Assembly (NCBI RefSeq): GCF_036289385.1 | Contig: NZ_JAYFFH010000001.1 | Coordinates: 248,001-312,000, forward strand | DNA from: Anaerofustis butyriciformans | GTDB lineage: Bacteria; Bacillota; Clostridia; Eubacteriales; Anaerofustaceae | Reading direction: 5' to 3' | Length of the DNA: 64,000 nt | In this document: positions 43,799 through 52,648 of the stretch, in pieces | Layout: every line of letters starts with the position of its first letter | Numbering within the stretch: position 1 is the first letter of the stretch | The notes under the pieces: generated by a model | Seen by the model: only the letters and a program-made list of their open reading frames with translations | The model's database searches: none | What the model was told of the DNA's origin: nothing | Position numbers and translations under genes: made by a program

Positions 43799-44068
43799 AT
43801 GAAAGCAATTATCACAGTAATCGGGAAAGATAAAACAGGGATTATTTATAATGTTTCAAAAGTACTAAACGACTATGATGTAAACATTGAAGATATTTCT
43901 CAAACAGTTATGCAAGATTATTTTACAATGTTAATGCTTGTTAAAATAAACGAAAATAAAGCTTCTTTTAAAACAATTAAGGAAGAACTTGATAAATTAT
44001 CTGAAGAAATTGGTTTATCAATAAGAATTCAAAAAGAAGAAATATTTGATACAATGCATAAAATTTAA
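43799..44068 (+). CDS. ACT domain protein (UPF0237 family)
   Basis: The protein has 89 residues: a single ACT domain (ITVIGKDKTGIIYNVSKVL, then ...NIEDISQTVMQDYFTM). It is preceded by CGGAGGAAG and ends 11 bases before the UPF0210 gene. The two are paired in many bacteria, so the ACT protein is probably a small-molecule sensor or partner subunit of its neighbour. The ligand is unknown. Confidence 0.9.
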   Translation: MKAIITVIGKDKTGIIYNVSKVLNDYDVNIEDISQTVMQDYFTMLMLVKINENKASFKTIKEELDKLSEEIGLSIRIQKEEIFDTMHKI

Positions 44069-44079
44069 GGAGTAAAACA

Positions 44080-45438
44080 ATGATTATACAAAAAAAAGAT
44101 GTAATGGATACAATCAAGATGCTTGATACCGAAAATTTGGATATCAGAACAACTACTCTTGGTATTTCTTTGCTTGATTGTTTTGACAGAAACTATAAAG
44201 TTGCAACAAATAAAATTTACGATAAAATAACAACAATTGCAAAAGACTTGGTAAAAACTGCGGATACTGTTGCCGATGAATATGGTATTCCAATTGTAAA
44301 CAAAAGAATTTCCGTAACTCCAATAGCTCTTGCTTGTGCAAACAGCGTTGAAGAGTGGGTTGAGTATGCAAAAGCACTTGACAATGCAGCAAAAGAAGTT
44401 GGCGTTGATATTATCGGTGGGTATTCTGCTCTTGTTCAAAAAGGATGTACAACAAGCGACGTTTCATTCCTTGAATCAATTCCATATGCCCTAACAGAAA
44501 CAACAAATATGTGTTCAAGCGTAAACCTTGGAAGTACAAAATCAGGAATAAACTTTAATGCTGTTAAGAAAATGGGTCCTATAATTAAAAAGACTGCATA
44601 CATGACAAGAGATAATAACTCATTCGGTTGTGCAAAATTTGTAGTATTTGCAAATGCCGTTGAAGATAATCCATTTATGGCAGGAGCTTTTCATGGTGTA
44701 GGAGAAGCTGAAAAAGTTATAAACGTCGGTGTAAGCGGTCCTGGTGTTGTTAAAACTGCACTTGAAGGAATGAAAGGTGCAACAGTTGACGAAATTGCTG
44801 AAACAATAAAAAGAACAGCATTTAAAATAACAAGAGCCGGTTCTTTAATAGGACACGAAGTAAGCAGAAGACTTGATGTTCCTTTCGGAATTTTAGACTT
44901 ATCTCTTGCCCCAACACCTGCAATAGGAGACAGTGTTGCTGAAATTCTTGAAGTAATGGGACTTGAAAGATGCGGTGCTCACGGAAGTACAGCTGCTCTT
45001 GCAATGCTTACAGACGCAGTTAAAAAAGGCGGTATCATGGCATCAAGTCACGTTGGAGGATTAAGCGGAGCTTTTATTCCTGTAAGTGAAGACAACAGAA
45101 TGATTGCTGCAGTTGAAGACGGCTGCTTACATTTTGATAAACTTGAAGCAATGACAAGCGTTTGCTCTGTTGGACTTGACATGATTGCAATTCCATGGGA
45201 AACACCTGAAGATACAATTTCAGCTATGATTGCCGATGAAGCTGCAATTGGTGTAATAAACAATAAAACAACTGCTGTAAGAGTTGTTCCTGTATATGGT
45301 AAGAAAGTCGGCGATAAAGTTGACTGGGGCGGACTTTTCGGAAGTGCACCTATTATGGAAGTAAACAGCTTTAGCAGTTCTGATTTCATTCAAAGAGGCG
45401 GAAGAATTCCATCTCCTGTACATTCATTCAAAAACTAA
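44080..45438 (+). CDS. UPF0210 (DUF711) family protein
   Basis: The protein has 452 residues, normal for the family. Recognisable parts are NLDIRTTTLGISLLDC near the N-terminus, NMCSSVNLGSTKSGINF, the glycine-rich VGVSGPGVVKTAL, LDLSLAPTPAIGDSVAEIL and a GLERCGAHGSTAALAML segment; it is distantly related to the pyruvate formate-lyase fold in some classifications. It follows the ACT-domain gene in one operon, a widely conserved pair of unknown function. Intact. Confidence 0.9.
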   Translation: MIIQKKDVMDTIKMLDTENLDIRTTTLGISLLDCFDRNYKVATNKIYDKITTIAKDLVKTADTVADEYGIPIVNKRISVTPIALACANSVEEWVEYAKALDNAAKEVGVDIIGGYSALVQKGCTTSDVSFLESIPYALTETTNMCSSVNLGSTKSGINFNAVKKMGPIIKKTAYMTRDNNSFGCAKFVVFANAVEDNPFMAGAFHGVGEAEKVINVGVSGPGVVKTALEGMKGATVDEIAETIKRTAFKITRAGSLIGHEVSRRLDVPFGILDLSLAPTPAIGDSVAEILEVMGLERCGAHGSTAALAMLTDAVKKGGIMASSHVGGLSGAFIPVSEDNRMIAAVEDGCLHFDKLEAMTSVCSVGLDMIAIPWETPEDTISAMIADEAAIGVINNKTTAVRVVPVYGKKVGDKVDWGGLFGSAPIMEVNSFSSSDFIQRGGRIPSPVHSFKN

Positions 45439-45451
45439 AGAAGGGAAAAGT

Positions 45452-46513
45452 ATGAGACCTACATTAAAGATTAATTTAAACAAAATATACGATAATGCAA
45501 TAACCGTTAAAGAAACTCTTGGAAAATACGGTGTAGACGTAACAGCTGTTACGAAGCTTCATTCCTGCAATGAAAGAATAGTTAAAACATTAATGGAAGC
45601 AGGAATAAAGAAGTTTGGGGATTCAAGAATAGAAAATCTTGAAAATATTAAGGATTTAGATGCTGAAAAATGGCTTATAAGACTTCCAAGCATTTCAATG
45701 GCAGATGAAGTTGTAAAATACAGCGATGTATCCTTAAACAGTGAATATGATACGGTAAAAGCATTAAACGAGGCTGCAAAATATCAAAACAAAACTCACG
45801 ATATATTATTAATGTTTGATGTGGGCGATTTAAGGGAAGGATATTTTGAAGAAAAAGACATCGTTGAAAATGCTAAAAAAATGAAAAATCTTTCCAATAT
45901 TAATATAAAGGGTATAGCTACAAACTTAACCTGTTACGGGGGAGTTTTGCCTGATGAAAAAAATCTAACTCATCTTGTGAATGTAAACAAACTTCTTGAA
46001 AGTGAGTTAAACCAAAAGCTTGAAGTGGTTTCAGGCGGAAATTCAACAAGCTATACTTTATTTAGAGAAGATAACCCTATTGAAGGAATAACCAATATAA
46101 GAGTCGGTGATACGATTTATTTTGGTAGAGACTGTACTTACAGAAGCCATATTGACGGTATGATAAAAGACGCTTTCATATTAAAAGCCGAGATAATAGA
46201 AATAAAAAATAAACCTTCAATTCCAATAGGCAAAAGAGGTTTTTCTGCCTTAAATTCAAAACCTGAATTTGTTGATGAAGGTATAAGAAAAAGAGCGATT
46301 TTATCTGTAGGAAAACAGGATATAGACCTTGATATGTTTCCTCTTGATACAAATACAAAAATCCTTGGAGGAAGCAGCGATCATTTAATTATAGATATCA
46401 CAGACAGTAAAAATGATTATAAAATCGGTGATACATTTGAACTTTTTATGTATTATACGGCTACACTTAGAGCCTTTACTTCAAAATATGTTGTTAAGGA
46501 GTTTATAGACTAA
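45452..46513 (+). CDS. Alanine/ornithine racemase family PLP enzyme
   Basis: The protein has 353 residues. The N-terminal barrel has the PLP lysine in VTAVTKLHSCN (Lys about 35) and later GIATNLTCYGG and VSGGNSTSYTLF, which bind the PLP phosphate; NIRVGDTIYFGRDCTYR follows. This matches the YhfX/Orr branch, whose Clostridium sticklandii member racemises ornithine in amino acid fermentation. The substrate here cannot be fixed from sequence. It lies 13 bases after the UPF0210 gene and touches the cysteine desulfurase gene. Confidence 0.83.
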   Translation: MRPTLKINLNKIYDNAITVKETLGKYGVDVTAVTKLHSCNERIVKTLMEAGIKKFGDSRIENLENIKDLDAEKWLIRLPSISMADEVVKYSDVSLNSEYDTVKALNEAAKYQNKTHDILLMFDVGDLREGYFEEKDIVENAKKMKNLSNINIKGIATNLTCYGGVLPDEKNLTHLVNVNKLLESELNQKLEVVSGGNSTSYTLFREDNPIEGITNIRVGDTIYFGRDCTYRSHIDGMIKDAFILKAEIIEIKNKPSIPIGKRGFSALNSKPEFVDEGIRKRAILSVGKQDIDLDMFPLDTNTKILGGSSDHLIIDITDSKNDYKIGDTFELFMYYTATLRAFTSKYVVKEFID

Positions 46514-47683
46514 ATGGAAGAAATATATTTGGATAACGCCGCCACAACCATGTGTTATAAAGAAGCGGCAAAAGAAATAGAAAAATATCTTTTATATGAC
46601 TATGCAAATGCATCAGCCGTTCATAAAAAAGGGTTTGAAGCCGGTAAAATATTAAAAGAAACAAAAGACAACTTACTTGATTTTTTAAACATAAAAGAAA
46701 ATAGAAGAGTCATTTTTACATCCGGTGCAACGGAAAGTGTAAATATGGCCATTAAAGGAACAATAGGAAAAATCAAACATCCCGAAAATATCAATATTAT
46801 TACAACCAATATCGAACATCCTTGTGTTACAAATGTATTTCATTATTATGAAGATTTGAATGTAAAAACAAAATATGTTCCAGTTGATAAAAATGGTGTA
46901 ATAAATTTAGAAGAATTAGTAAACAGTATTGATAAGAATACAAAACTTGTAAGCATAATTTACGTAAACAACGAATTTGGCGTTGTTCAGGATGTTGAAA
47001 AAATAATAAAAAAAGTAAAAGAAAAAAACGAAAATGTTCTTGTTCACATAGACGCAACTCAAGCTGTTGGAAAAGTTGATTTAAAACTAAAAGATGCTGA
47101 TATGATTTCCTTAAGTGCTCATAAATTCCATGGTCCAAAAGGAATAGGAGCTTTAGTATTAAAGGAAAACATAACTCTTCTTCCACTTCTTCACGGAGGT
47201 GGGCAACAGGAAAGTTACAGAAGCGGAACAATAAACACTCCTTTAATTGCAGGCTTAAACGAAGCAGTTAAAATTACAAATAAAAACTTTGAAGAAAATA
47301 AAAAGATTTTTAAGGATTTGTTTTTATATACGGTAAGTAAACTATCTTCTGAGATTAAAGATTATCATATTAATACTCCTTATGAAAAAGCCGATATTTC
47401 TTATCATATTTTAAATGTAAGTTTTAAAGGTATAAAAGGAGAAGTACTTCTTCATATGCTTGAAGAAGATAATATTTATGTTTCCGTTTCAAGTGCTTGT
47501 TCTTCAAGAAACACAACAGTAAATAGCATATTAAAGGCAATAGACGTTGATGATGATTTAATAAACGGAACTATAAGAATAAGTTTTAGTGAATTTAATA
47601 CAAAAGAACAAATTGATGTTTTTATTACAAAATTAAAAGAAAACATAGAAAGATTACATCTTTTAAATAAAATGAGTAGGTAG
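46514..47683 (+). CDS. Cysteine desulfurase (NifS/IscS-like)
   Basis: This PLP enzyme removes sulfur from cysteine and passes it on as persulfide. The protein has 389 residues. It carries EEIYLDNAATTMCYKEA, FTSGATESVNMAI, NIEHPCVTN, HIDATQAVGK, the PLP lysine in SLSAHKFHGPKGIG and the active Cys loop SVSSACSSRN. It is immediately followed by thiI, as nifZ-thiI in Bacillus, so it probably supplies sulfur for 4-thiouridine in tRNA rather than iron-sulfur clusters in general. Confidence 0.93.
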   Translation: MEEIYLDNAATTMCYKEAAKEIEKYLLYDYANASAVHKKGFEAGKILKETKDNLLDFLNIKENRRVIFTSGATESVNMAIKGTIGKIKHPENINIITTNIEHPCVTNVFHYYEDLNVKTKYVPVDKNGVINLEELVNSIDKNTKLVSIIYVNNEFGVVQDVEKIIKKVKEKNENVLVHIDATQAVGKVDLKLKDADMISLSAHKFHGPKGIGALVLKENITLLPLLHGGGQQESYRSGTINTPLIAGLNEAVKITNKNFEENKKIFKDLFLYTVSKLSSEIKDYHINTPYEKADISYHILNVSFKGIKGEVLLHMLEEDNIYVSVSSACSSRNTTVNSILKAIDVDDDLINGTIRISFSEFNTKEQIDVFITKLKENIERLHLLNKMSR

Positions 47684-47690
47684 AAAATAT

Positions 47691-48845
47691 ATGAATAAAA
47701 TAATAATGGTAAAATATGGAGAAATAAGCCTAAAAGGTCTTAACAGAAAATTCTTTATAGATTTACTTCAAAAAAATATTAGACTTTCTCTAAGAAAATT
47801 TGAGAATGTAAAACTGCATACAATTCAAAGCAGAATTATAGTAAGCGGATATAATGAAACTGATGAAGAGGCCATTATAGAAAGGCTTAAGAAAGTATTT
47901 GGGATTGTATATCTTACAAAGTGCTACGAACTTGAAAAGGATATGAACAAAATCAAAGAAGTAGCTCTTAAAGTAATGAAAGAGGGGAATTACAAAACTT
48001 TTAAAGTAGAAACAAAAAGAAGCGATAAAAAATTCCCTATGAAATCTCCTGAAATAAGTAAAGATGTAGGGGCTTATGTACTTATCAATACAGATGATTT
48101 AAAGGTTGACGTAAAAAATCCTGATACAATTTTAAAAGTTGAAATAAGAGAAAATGCATATGTTTATGCAGGAGATATAAGATGTAATGCTGGACTTCCT
48201 GTAAACAGCAGCGGAGTAGGCGGACTTCTTTTATCAGGTGGACTTGATTCTCCTGTTGCAGGATACTTAATGAATAAAAGAGGAATGAAAGTTGTAGGAC
48301 TTCATTTTCACAGCTATCCATTTACAAGCATGGATGCAAAAGAAAAGGTTAAAGACCTTGCAGAAGTTTTAAGCGATTATAACATGGGTATAACTCTTGT
48401 AAATGTTTCTCTTACAAAAATTCAAGAAGCAATTATAAAAAACTGTGAAGGCGAATATTTAACCGTAATTCTTAGAAGATATATGATTAAAATTGCCAAC
48501 AGATTAAAAGATAAATTCGATTTAAAAGCTCTTATAACAGGTGAAAGCCTTGGACAAGTTGCATCTCAAACTATTGAAGGAATTTCTTGTACAAATGCTT
48601 GCTCTAAGTTACCTATTTTAAGACCATTAATTGCTTTTGATAAAACTGAAATAGTGGATATATCAAGAAAAATCGGTGCTTATGACATTTCAATAAGACC
48701 ATATGAAGACTGCTGTACAATATTCGTTCCAAAACATCCTATAATTAAACCTAAACTTGAAAGAGTTTTGGAAGAAGAAGTAAAACTTGATATTGATGAT
48801 TTGGTAGATGAAGCAGTTGAAAATATCGAAATTATTAAATTATAA
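47691..48845 (+). CDS. thiI: tRNA 4-thiouridine synthase ThiI
   Basis: The protein has 384 residues. An N-terminal ferredoxin-like part (IMVKYGEISLKGLNRKFF) and THUMP domain (about residues 60-165) bind tRNA; the PP-loop SGGLDSPVAGYL begins at residue 182 and adenylates U8. TGESLGQVASQT and CSKLPILRPLI follow. The C-terminal rhodanese domain of the E. coli enzyme is absent, as in Bacillus, where a dedicated desulfurase delivers sulfur, consistent with the gene upstream. Confidence 0.95.
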   Translation: MNKIIMVKYGEISLKGLNRKFFIDLLQKNIRLSLRKFENVKLHTIQSRIIVSGYNETDEEAIIERLKKVFGIVYLTKCYELEKDMNKIKEVALKVMKEGNYKTFKVETKRSDKKFPMKSPEISKDVGAYVLINTDDLKVDVKNPDTILKVEIRENAYVYAGDIRCNAGLPVNSSGVGGLLLSGGLDSPVAGYLMNKRGMKVVGLHFHSYPFTSMDAKEKVKDLAEVLSDYNMGITLVNVSLTKIQEAIIKNCEGEYLTVILRRYMIKIANRLKDKFDLKALITGESLGQVASQTIEGISCTNACSKLPILRPLIAFDKTEIVDISRKIGAYDISIRPYEDCCTIFVPKHPIIKPKLERVLEEEVKLDIDDLVDEAVENIEIIKL

Positions 48846-48932
48846 AATTAAAACTGAATAAACGACAAATTAAGGCTTATTTTTTAAATTATTTGGAGTA
48901 ATATATAAAAAAACCGTTTAAGGAGTTAAGTT

Positions 48933-49418
48933 TTGAAATATACTATTACACAAGCATCAAATATTTTAAATTGTAAGCCTTATTTATTAAGATTTTATGA
49001 AGATGAGTTCGGGCTTGAAATTCCAAGAAGTTCAAACAACAGAAGATATTATACAACAAGGGAAATAGATATTTTTCGTTACATAGAATCTCTTAAAGAC
49101 GAGGGAAAGAAAAACAAAGAAATTAAAGAAACTTTATCGGAAAGCAAAAATAAAATTATTTTTGAAGAGATTGAAGAAGAAAAACCGAAAGAAGAAGAAA
49201 ATAACATAACCTGCCTTATAAAGACGATAAATTCTCTAAGAGAAGAAATAGAAGAATTAAAAAAACAGGATAACTTCAAACAAAGAGATGAACTTATTAC
49301 AGAAAACGCAAGGCTTAAAATGAAATTAAAAGAAAAGACTTATGAAAATTCAATTTTAAAAGAAAAATATAATGCCTTAAAACAATCAAGAAAAAGAAGC
49401 CTTTTTAAATTTGAATAA
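48933..49418 (+). CDS. MerR-like DNA-binding protein with coiled coil
   Basis: The protein has 161 residues from a TTG seven bases after AGGAG. A MerR-type winged helix occupies residues 1-70 (YTITQASNILNCKPYLLRFYEDEFGLEIPR in pattern, RRYYTTREIDIFRYIE), followed by an acidic linker and a long coiled coil ending in basic residues. No ligand domain is present, unlike classical MerR activators. A RacA-like chromosome-binding role is conceivable in a spore former but unproven. Confidence 0.7.
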   Translation: MKYTITQASNILNCKPYLLRFYEDEFGLEIPRSSNNRRYYTTREIDIFRYIESLKDEGKKNKEIKETLSESKNKIIFEEIEEEKPKEEENNITCLIKTINSLREEIEELKKQDNFKQRDELITENARLKMKLKEKTYENSILKEKYNALKQSRKRSLFKFE

Positions 49419-49438
49419 ACAAGGAATAACTTTCCAGT

Positions 49439-49465
49439 GTATTTTAAAATATTACGTCCATAATA
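49439..49465 (+). promoter_or_regulatory. Candidate sigma-G promoter of the SASP gene
   Basis: GTATT at 49439 and CATAATA at 49459 are 15 bases apart, near the forespore sigma-G consensus; SASP genes are classic sigma-G targets. Confidence 0.5.
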
Positions 49466-49498
49466 TAAGTATAACACTTATAAATGGAGGTGAAACAA

Positions 49499-49675
49499 AT
49501 GACTAAAAAAGAAGCTAGAAAAGGCTTAGACCAATTTAAAAAACAAGTTGCCAGTGAACTTAGCATTAATCTTAAAGAAGGATATAATGGTAATTTAACT
49601 AGCAAAGAAGCCGGTTCAATCGGTGGTGAAATGGTTAAAAGAATGGTTGAATCTTACGAAAACTCTATGAAATAG
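49499..49675 (+). CDS. Small acid-soluble spore protein, alpha/beta type
   Basis: The protein has 58 residues from the ATG at 49499, preceded by GGAGGTGA. It carries the protease GPR cleavage-type region (KQVASELSI) and the family end GNLTSKEAGSIGGEMVKRM. It coats spore DNA and protects it from UV and heat, and is degraded on germination. It is somewhat shorter at the N-terminus than Bacillus SspA/B, which is common in Clostridia. Confidence 0.92.
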   Translation: MTKKEARKGLDQFKKQVASELSINLKEGYNGNLTSKEAGSIGGEMVKRMVESYENSMK

Positions 49676-49701
49676 TAAGACTTAATCATTTTGATTAATA
49701 T

Positions 49702-49732
49702 AAAAAGGAAACGGTTTTCCGTTTCCTTTTTT
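49702..49732 (+). terminator. Terminator of the SASP gene
   Basis: AAAAGGAAACGG pairs with CCGTTTCCTTTT around TTTT. The next 170 bases are AT-rich with no gene seen. Confidence 0.88.
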
Positions 49733-49905
49733 AATTTAGTGAATTATTTGTATATGTTTTAAATATGTATTTTTAATAAGATTAAATTCATGTTTTATTT
49801 ATTTGTAATTTTAATAAATTCTTTTCTTAATGAATATGTTATATAAAATATCTATAAAAATACTCTTTATAAAAGTTTAAATGTATTTAAAAAGATTAAA
49901 AACTA

Positions 49906-49961
49906 TTGACAAAAAGGGGCTTTATACATATACTGGTATTAAGTGGTTATATGTGGTTATA
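49906..49961 (+). promoter_or_regulatory. Strong promoter with operator-like direct repeat
   Basis: TTGACA at 49906-49911 and TATACT at 49929-49934 are exactly 17 bases apart. GTGGTTATA occurs at 49943-49951 and again at 49953-49961, a 10-base period placing both copies on one face of the helix over the likely start of transcription. This suggests a repressor site for the aldolase operon. Confidence 0.78.
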
Positions 49962-49988
49962 GCACATATTATATAAGGAGGCGTTAAT

Positions 49989-50855
49989 ATGGCTTATGTA
50001 TCAATGAAAAAAATGTTAAACGACGCAAGAGAAGGCTCTTACGCAATAGGAGCGTTTAACATAGTAAATTACTTAACGGCAAAGGCTGTGGTAAGTGCCG
50101 CAGAAGATTTGAACGTACCTGTTATTTTACAAACTTCGGTAAAAACAGTAAAACAATTTGGAATTGAAGAATTTATTTCTTTCTTAAGACCTATATGTGA
50201 AATGGCAAAGGTCGATGTTGCCATTCATTTGGATCACTGCACAGACATTGAATATGCGAAAAAATGTATAGATGCAGGCTGGAGTTCTATTATGTTTGAC
50301 GGTTCTAAAACACCTCTTAAAAAGAACATAGAAGATACTTTGATTGTTAAAGATTACATAGCAGGTAGAGATATTACTCTTGAAGGCGAAGTAGGAAGTA
50401 TTGTAGGTGTTGAAGATGATATAGTCGTTCATGCAAACGATGCTGCTTATGCAAATAAAGAAGACTGCGAAAAATACTTAAAAGAAACCGGTGTAGATTT
50501 CCTTGCTCCTGCAGTTGGCACGGCTCACGGGGTATATAAAGGAGAAATAAGATTAAACTACGATTTATTTAAAGAAATTGATTCCATTTCACCTGTACCT
50601 TTGGTTCTTCACGGTGGAACAGGCTTAAGCGATGAAATGTTCAATACTTTAATTGATTTAAGAGCAAGTAAGGTAAATATTTCAACAGCAATAAAAATCG
50701 CTTATTGCGACAGTATGTATGAATACTCTTCTACTCATAGGGATGAACATAATCCTTTAACATTGGACGATTATGTATATAAGAAAATTTATGACCTTGC
50801 ATACAAACACATCAATTTCTTTACACTTAGAAAGGGGAGCGTAAACAATGAGTGA
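49989..50855 (+). CDS. Class II fructose-bisphosphate-type aldolase
   Basis: The protein has 288 residues after AAGGAGG. This zinc-dependent aldolase has AHLDH-type metal histidines (VAIHLDHCTD), EGEVGSIVG, the AVGTAHGVY zinc site, LVLHGGTGLS with another zinc His and phosphate contacts, and KVNISTAI. It splits a ketose (bis)phosphate into two three-carbon units or a related pair. Fructose-, tagatose- and other ketose-phosphate aldolases share these motifs, so the substrate is open. It shares an operon with PHP and DeoC-like genes, overlapping the PHP gene by eight bases. Confidence 0.88.
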   Translation: MAYVSMKKMLNDAREGSYAIGAFNIVNYLTAKAVVSAAEDLNVPVILQTSVKTVKQFGIEEFISFLRPICEMAKVDVAIHLDHCTDIEYAKKCIDAGWSSIMFDGSKTPLKKNIEDTLIVKDYIAGRDITLEGEVGSIVGVEDDIVVHANDAAYANKEDCEKYLKETGVDFLAPAVGTAHGVYKGEIRLNYDLFKEIDSISPVPLVLHGGTGLSDEMFNTLIDLRASKVNISTAIKIAYCDSMYEYSSTHRDEHNPLTLDDYVYKKIYDLAYKHINFFTLRKGSVNNE

Positions 50856-51798
50856 TTATAATTTTAAACCTAATTATTTATGTGATATGCATTGTCACAC
50901 TACACGTTCGGATGGACTTTGCACACCAAAAGAACTTATTGATTTGGCAGCAAAATCAGGAATGAAAGTTTTAACTATTTCTGACCATGATATGCTTCCT
51001 CCAAAAACAGTAGAAGTAGACGGAAAAGAAGTTGACAGTGTAGAATATGCAAAAAATAAAGGTGTACATTTATTAAAAGCCTGTGAATTTTCATGTGATA
51101 CTGATGTTGATGATGTTCACATGGTTGCATATGGCTGTGATTTTGAAGATAAAAAAATTAAGGAAGTAATGGAAGATATAGCAAACAGCAAAATAGAAAG
51201 CTATAAGGATTTCTTAAAAAGATTAAATGAGTGCGGATATGAAATATCTCTTGATGAAGTTTTAAATTACGGAGGACAACAAAGGAGCGAAAAAGAACTT
51301 CAAAAGAAACTTATTTTTAACTTAATGGCAGACAAAGGATATACAAAAACATGGTCTGACGCAAAGAAACTTTCTAAAAAAGATGAAAGATTAAATGTTA
51401 GAAGAAGAAAACCAAATCCTGTAGATATAATAAAAATAGTTCATGATGCAGGCGGTATAATAGTTCTTGCACATCCTTACTTAATAGCCGATAAAGTGGT
51501 TTTAGATGGAAAAGAAGTATCAAGAAGCGAATATATAGAAAATCTTATTAAAAACGGTTTAGACGGCGTAGAGGCAAGTTATACCTATGATAAAACAAGC
51601 TACACCGGAAACATGAAAAAAGAAGATATAATAAACGAAGTAAGAAATACATATAAAGATAAAGTAAAAATAATCTCAGGCGGGTCTGATTTCCACGGAG
51701 ACCATAAAAAAGATTCTGACAATCCAAGATTTATAGGTGAATGCGGAATTGATTATGATTATTTCATTAACAACGAATTACTAAAAAAACTTATATAA
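50848..51798 (+). CDS. PHP-domain phosphoesterase
   Basis: The protein has 316 residues. Metal-binding motifs of the PHP fold are in order: CDMHCHTTRSDG, TISDHDMLPP, KACEFSCD, VHMVAYGCDF, VLAHPYLI and GGSDFHGDHK. This resembles the YciV/TrpH-type 3',5'-nucleotide phosphatases, but here it sits between two aldolases, which suggests a sugar-phosphate phosphatase. It is probably cytoplasmic and metal-dependent. The substrate is unknown. Confidence 0.82.
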   Translation: MSDYNFKPNYLCDMHCHTTRSDGLCTPKELIDLAAKSGMKVLTISDHDMLPPKTVEVDGKEVDSVEYAKNKGVHLLKACEFSCDTDVDDVHMVAYGCDFEDKKIKEVMEDIANSKIESYKDFLKRLNECGYEISLDEVLNYGGQQRSEKELQKKLIFNLMADKGYTKTWSDAKKLSKKDERLNVRRRKPNPVDIIKIVHDAGGIIVLAHPYLIADKVVLDGKEVSRSEYIENLIKNGLDGVEASYTYDKTSYTGNMKKEDIINEVRNTYKDKVKIISGGSDFHGDHKKDSDNPRFIGECGIDYDYFINNELLKKLI

Positions 51799-51814
51799 AC
51801 AAAAGGAGAATAAA

Positions 51815-52537
51815 ATGGCAGTAGATTTTAGTAAACTAACCAAAAAAGATGTGGGTAAGCTTTTTGATTATGCGAGCCTTGCAAAAGATTTAACGGAAGA
51901 AAAAGTAAGAATGGGATGTAGAGAAGCAATTAAATATAATTGTAAGGCATTTTGCTTTTCTTCTTCATACTGGACAAAAGTAGTTGCAGAAGAACTACAA
52001 GGAACAGACTTACTTGTAGGCGCTGGAATAGGTTTCCCTCTTGGACAGCAAACAAGCGCCGTAAAAGCTTTTGAAACAGAAGAAGCTGTAAAAATGGGAG
52101 CTACCGTTCTTGATAACTGCATGAACGTGGGGGCAATGAAAGATAAAAAATATGATGAAATAAAACAAGAATTTAAAGATTACGTTAATGCGGCAGGCGG
52201 AGTGCTTACAAAAATGATAATAGAATGTTGTATGCTTACTGATGAGGAAATAAAAATAGCCTGTGAACTTTGTGCTGAAACAGGAATTGATTATGTTAAA
52301 TCATCTACAGGACACTACGCAGGACCCACTCTTGAACAAACAGTATTAATGAGAGACTGCTTAAAAGGAACAAATACAAAATTAAAAGTTTCAGGAGTAA
52401 AAGCTCCAAAACCTCAAAATGCTTATGCATACTTAATGGCAGGTGCAGAACTTATAGGAACACAAGATGCTCCAATGATTATAGATGCTCTTGATTTAAT
52501 GAGGGAAGTTGGTATTGTGCCAAAATATGAAGGTTAG
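51815..52537 (+). CDS. DeoC/DERA-family aldolase
   Basis: The protein has 240 residues after AAAGGAG. It has the class I aldolase barrel of the DeoC family: KAFCFSSSYW, AGIGFPLGQQTSAVK, VLDNCMNVGAMK, TKMIIECCMLTDEEI and the Schiff-base lysine in YVKSSTGHYAGPT, then VSGVKAPKP. Deoxyribose-phosphate aldolase is the best known activity, but no thymidine phosphorylase or deoB is near, and the neighbours suggest another aldol substrate. It ends the three-gene operon and is followed by a terminator. Confidence 0.83.
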   Translation: MAVDFSKLTKKDVGKLFDYASLAKDLTEEKVRMGCREAIKYNCKAFCFSSSYWTKVVAEELQGTDLLVGAGIGFPLGQQTSAVKAFETEEAVKMGATVLDNCMNVGAMKDKKYDEIKQEFKDYVNAAGGVLTKMIIECCMLTDEEIKIACELCAETGIDYVKSSTGHYAGPTLEQTVLMRDCLKGTNTKLKVSGVKAPKPQNAYAYLMAGAELIGTQDAPMIIDALDLMREVGIVPKYEG

Positions 52538-52574
52538 ATAATAAAATCCTTTCAATAAAAACTTTTTAAGTTTT

Positions 52575-52604
52575 AACACGGTAAATTTTTACCGTGTTTT
52601 TTTA
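52575..52604 (+). terminator. Terminator of the aldolase operon
   Basis: AACACGGTAA pairs perfectly with TTACCGTGTT around ATTT, followed by a T run. Confidence 0.9.
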
Positions 52605-52648
52605 TATTTTTTATTTATATGCAAAAGATAAACAGAAAGGAGGTTATT

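Noticed and set aside
46827..47231. Long minus-strand frame (134 codons) inside the cysteine desulfurase gene
   Set aside because: Antisense shadow of a well-conserved coding region; its translation is leucine-rich noise. Similar antisense frames inside aroF, nrdJ, recN and the UPF0210 gene were dismissed for the same reason.
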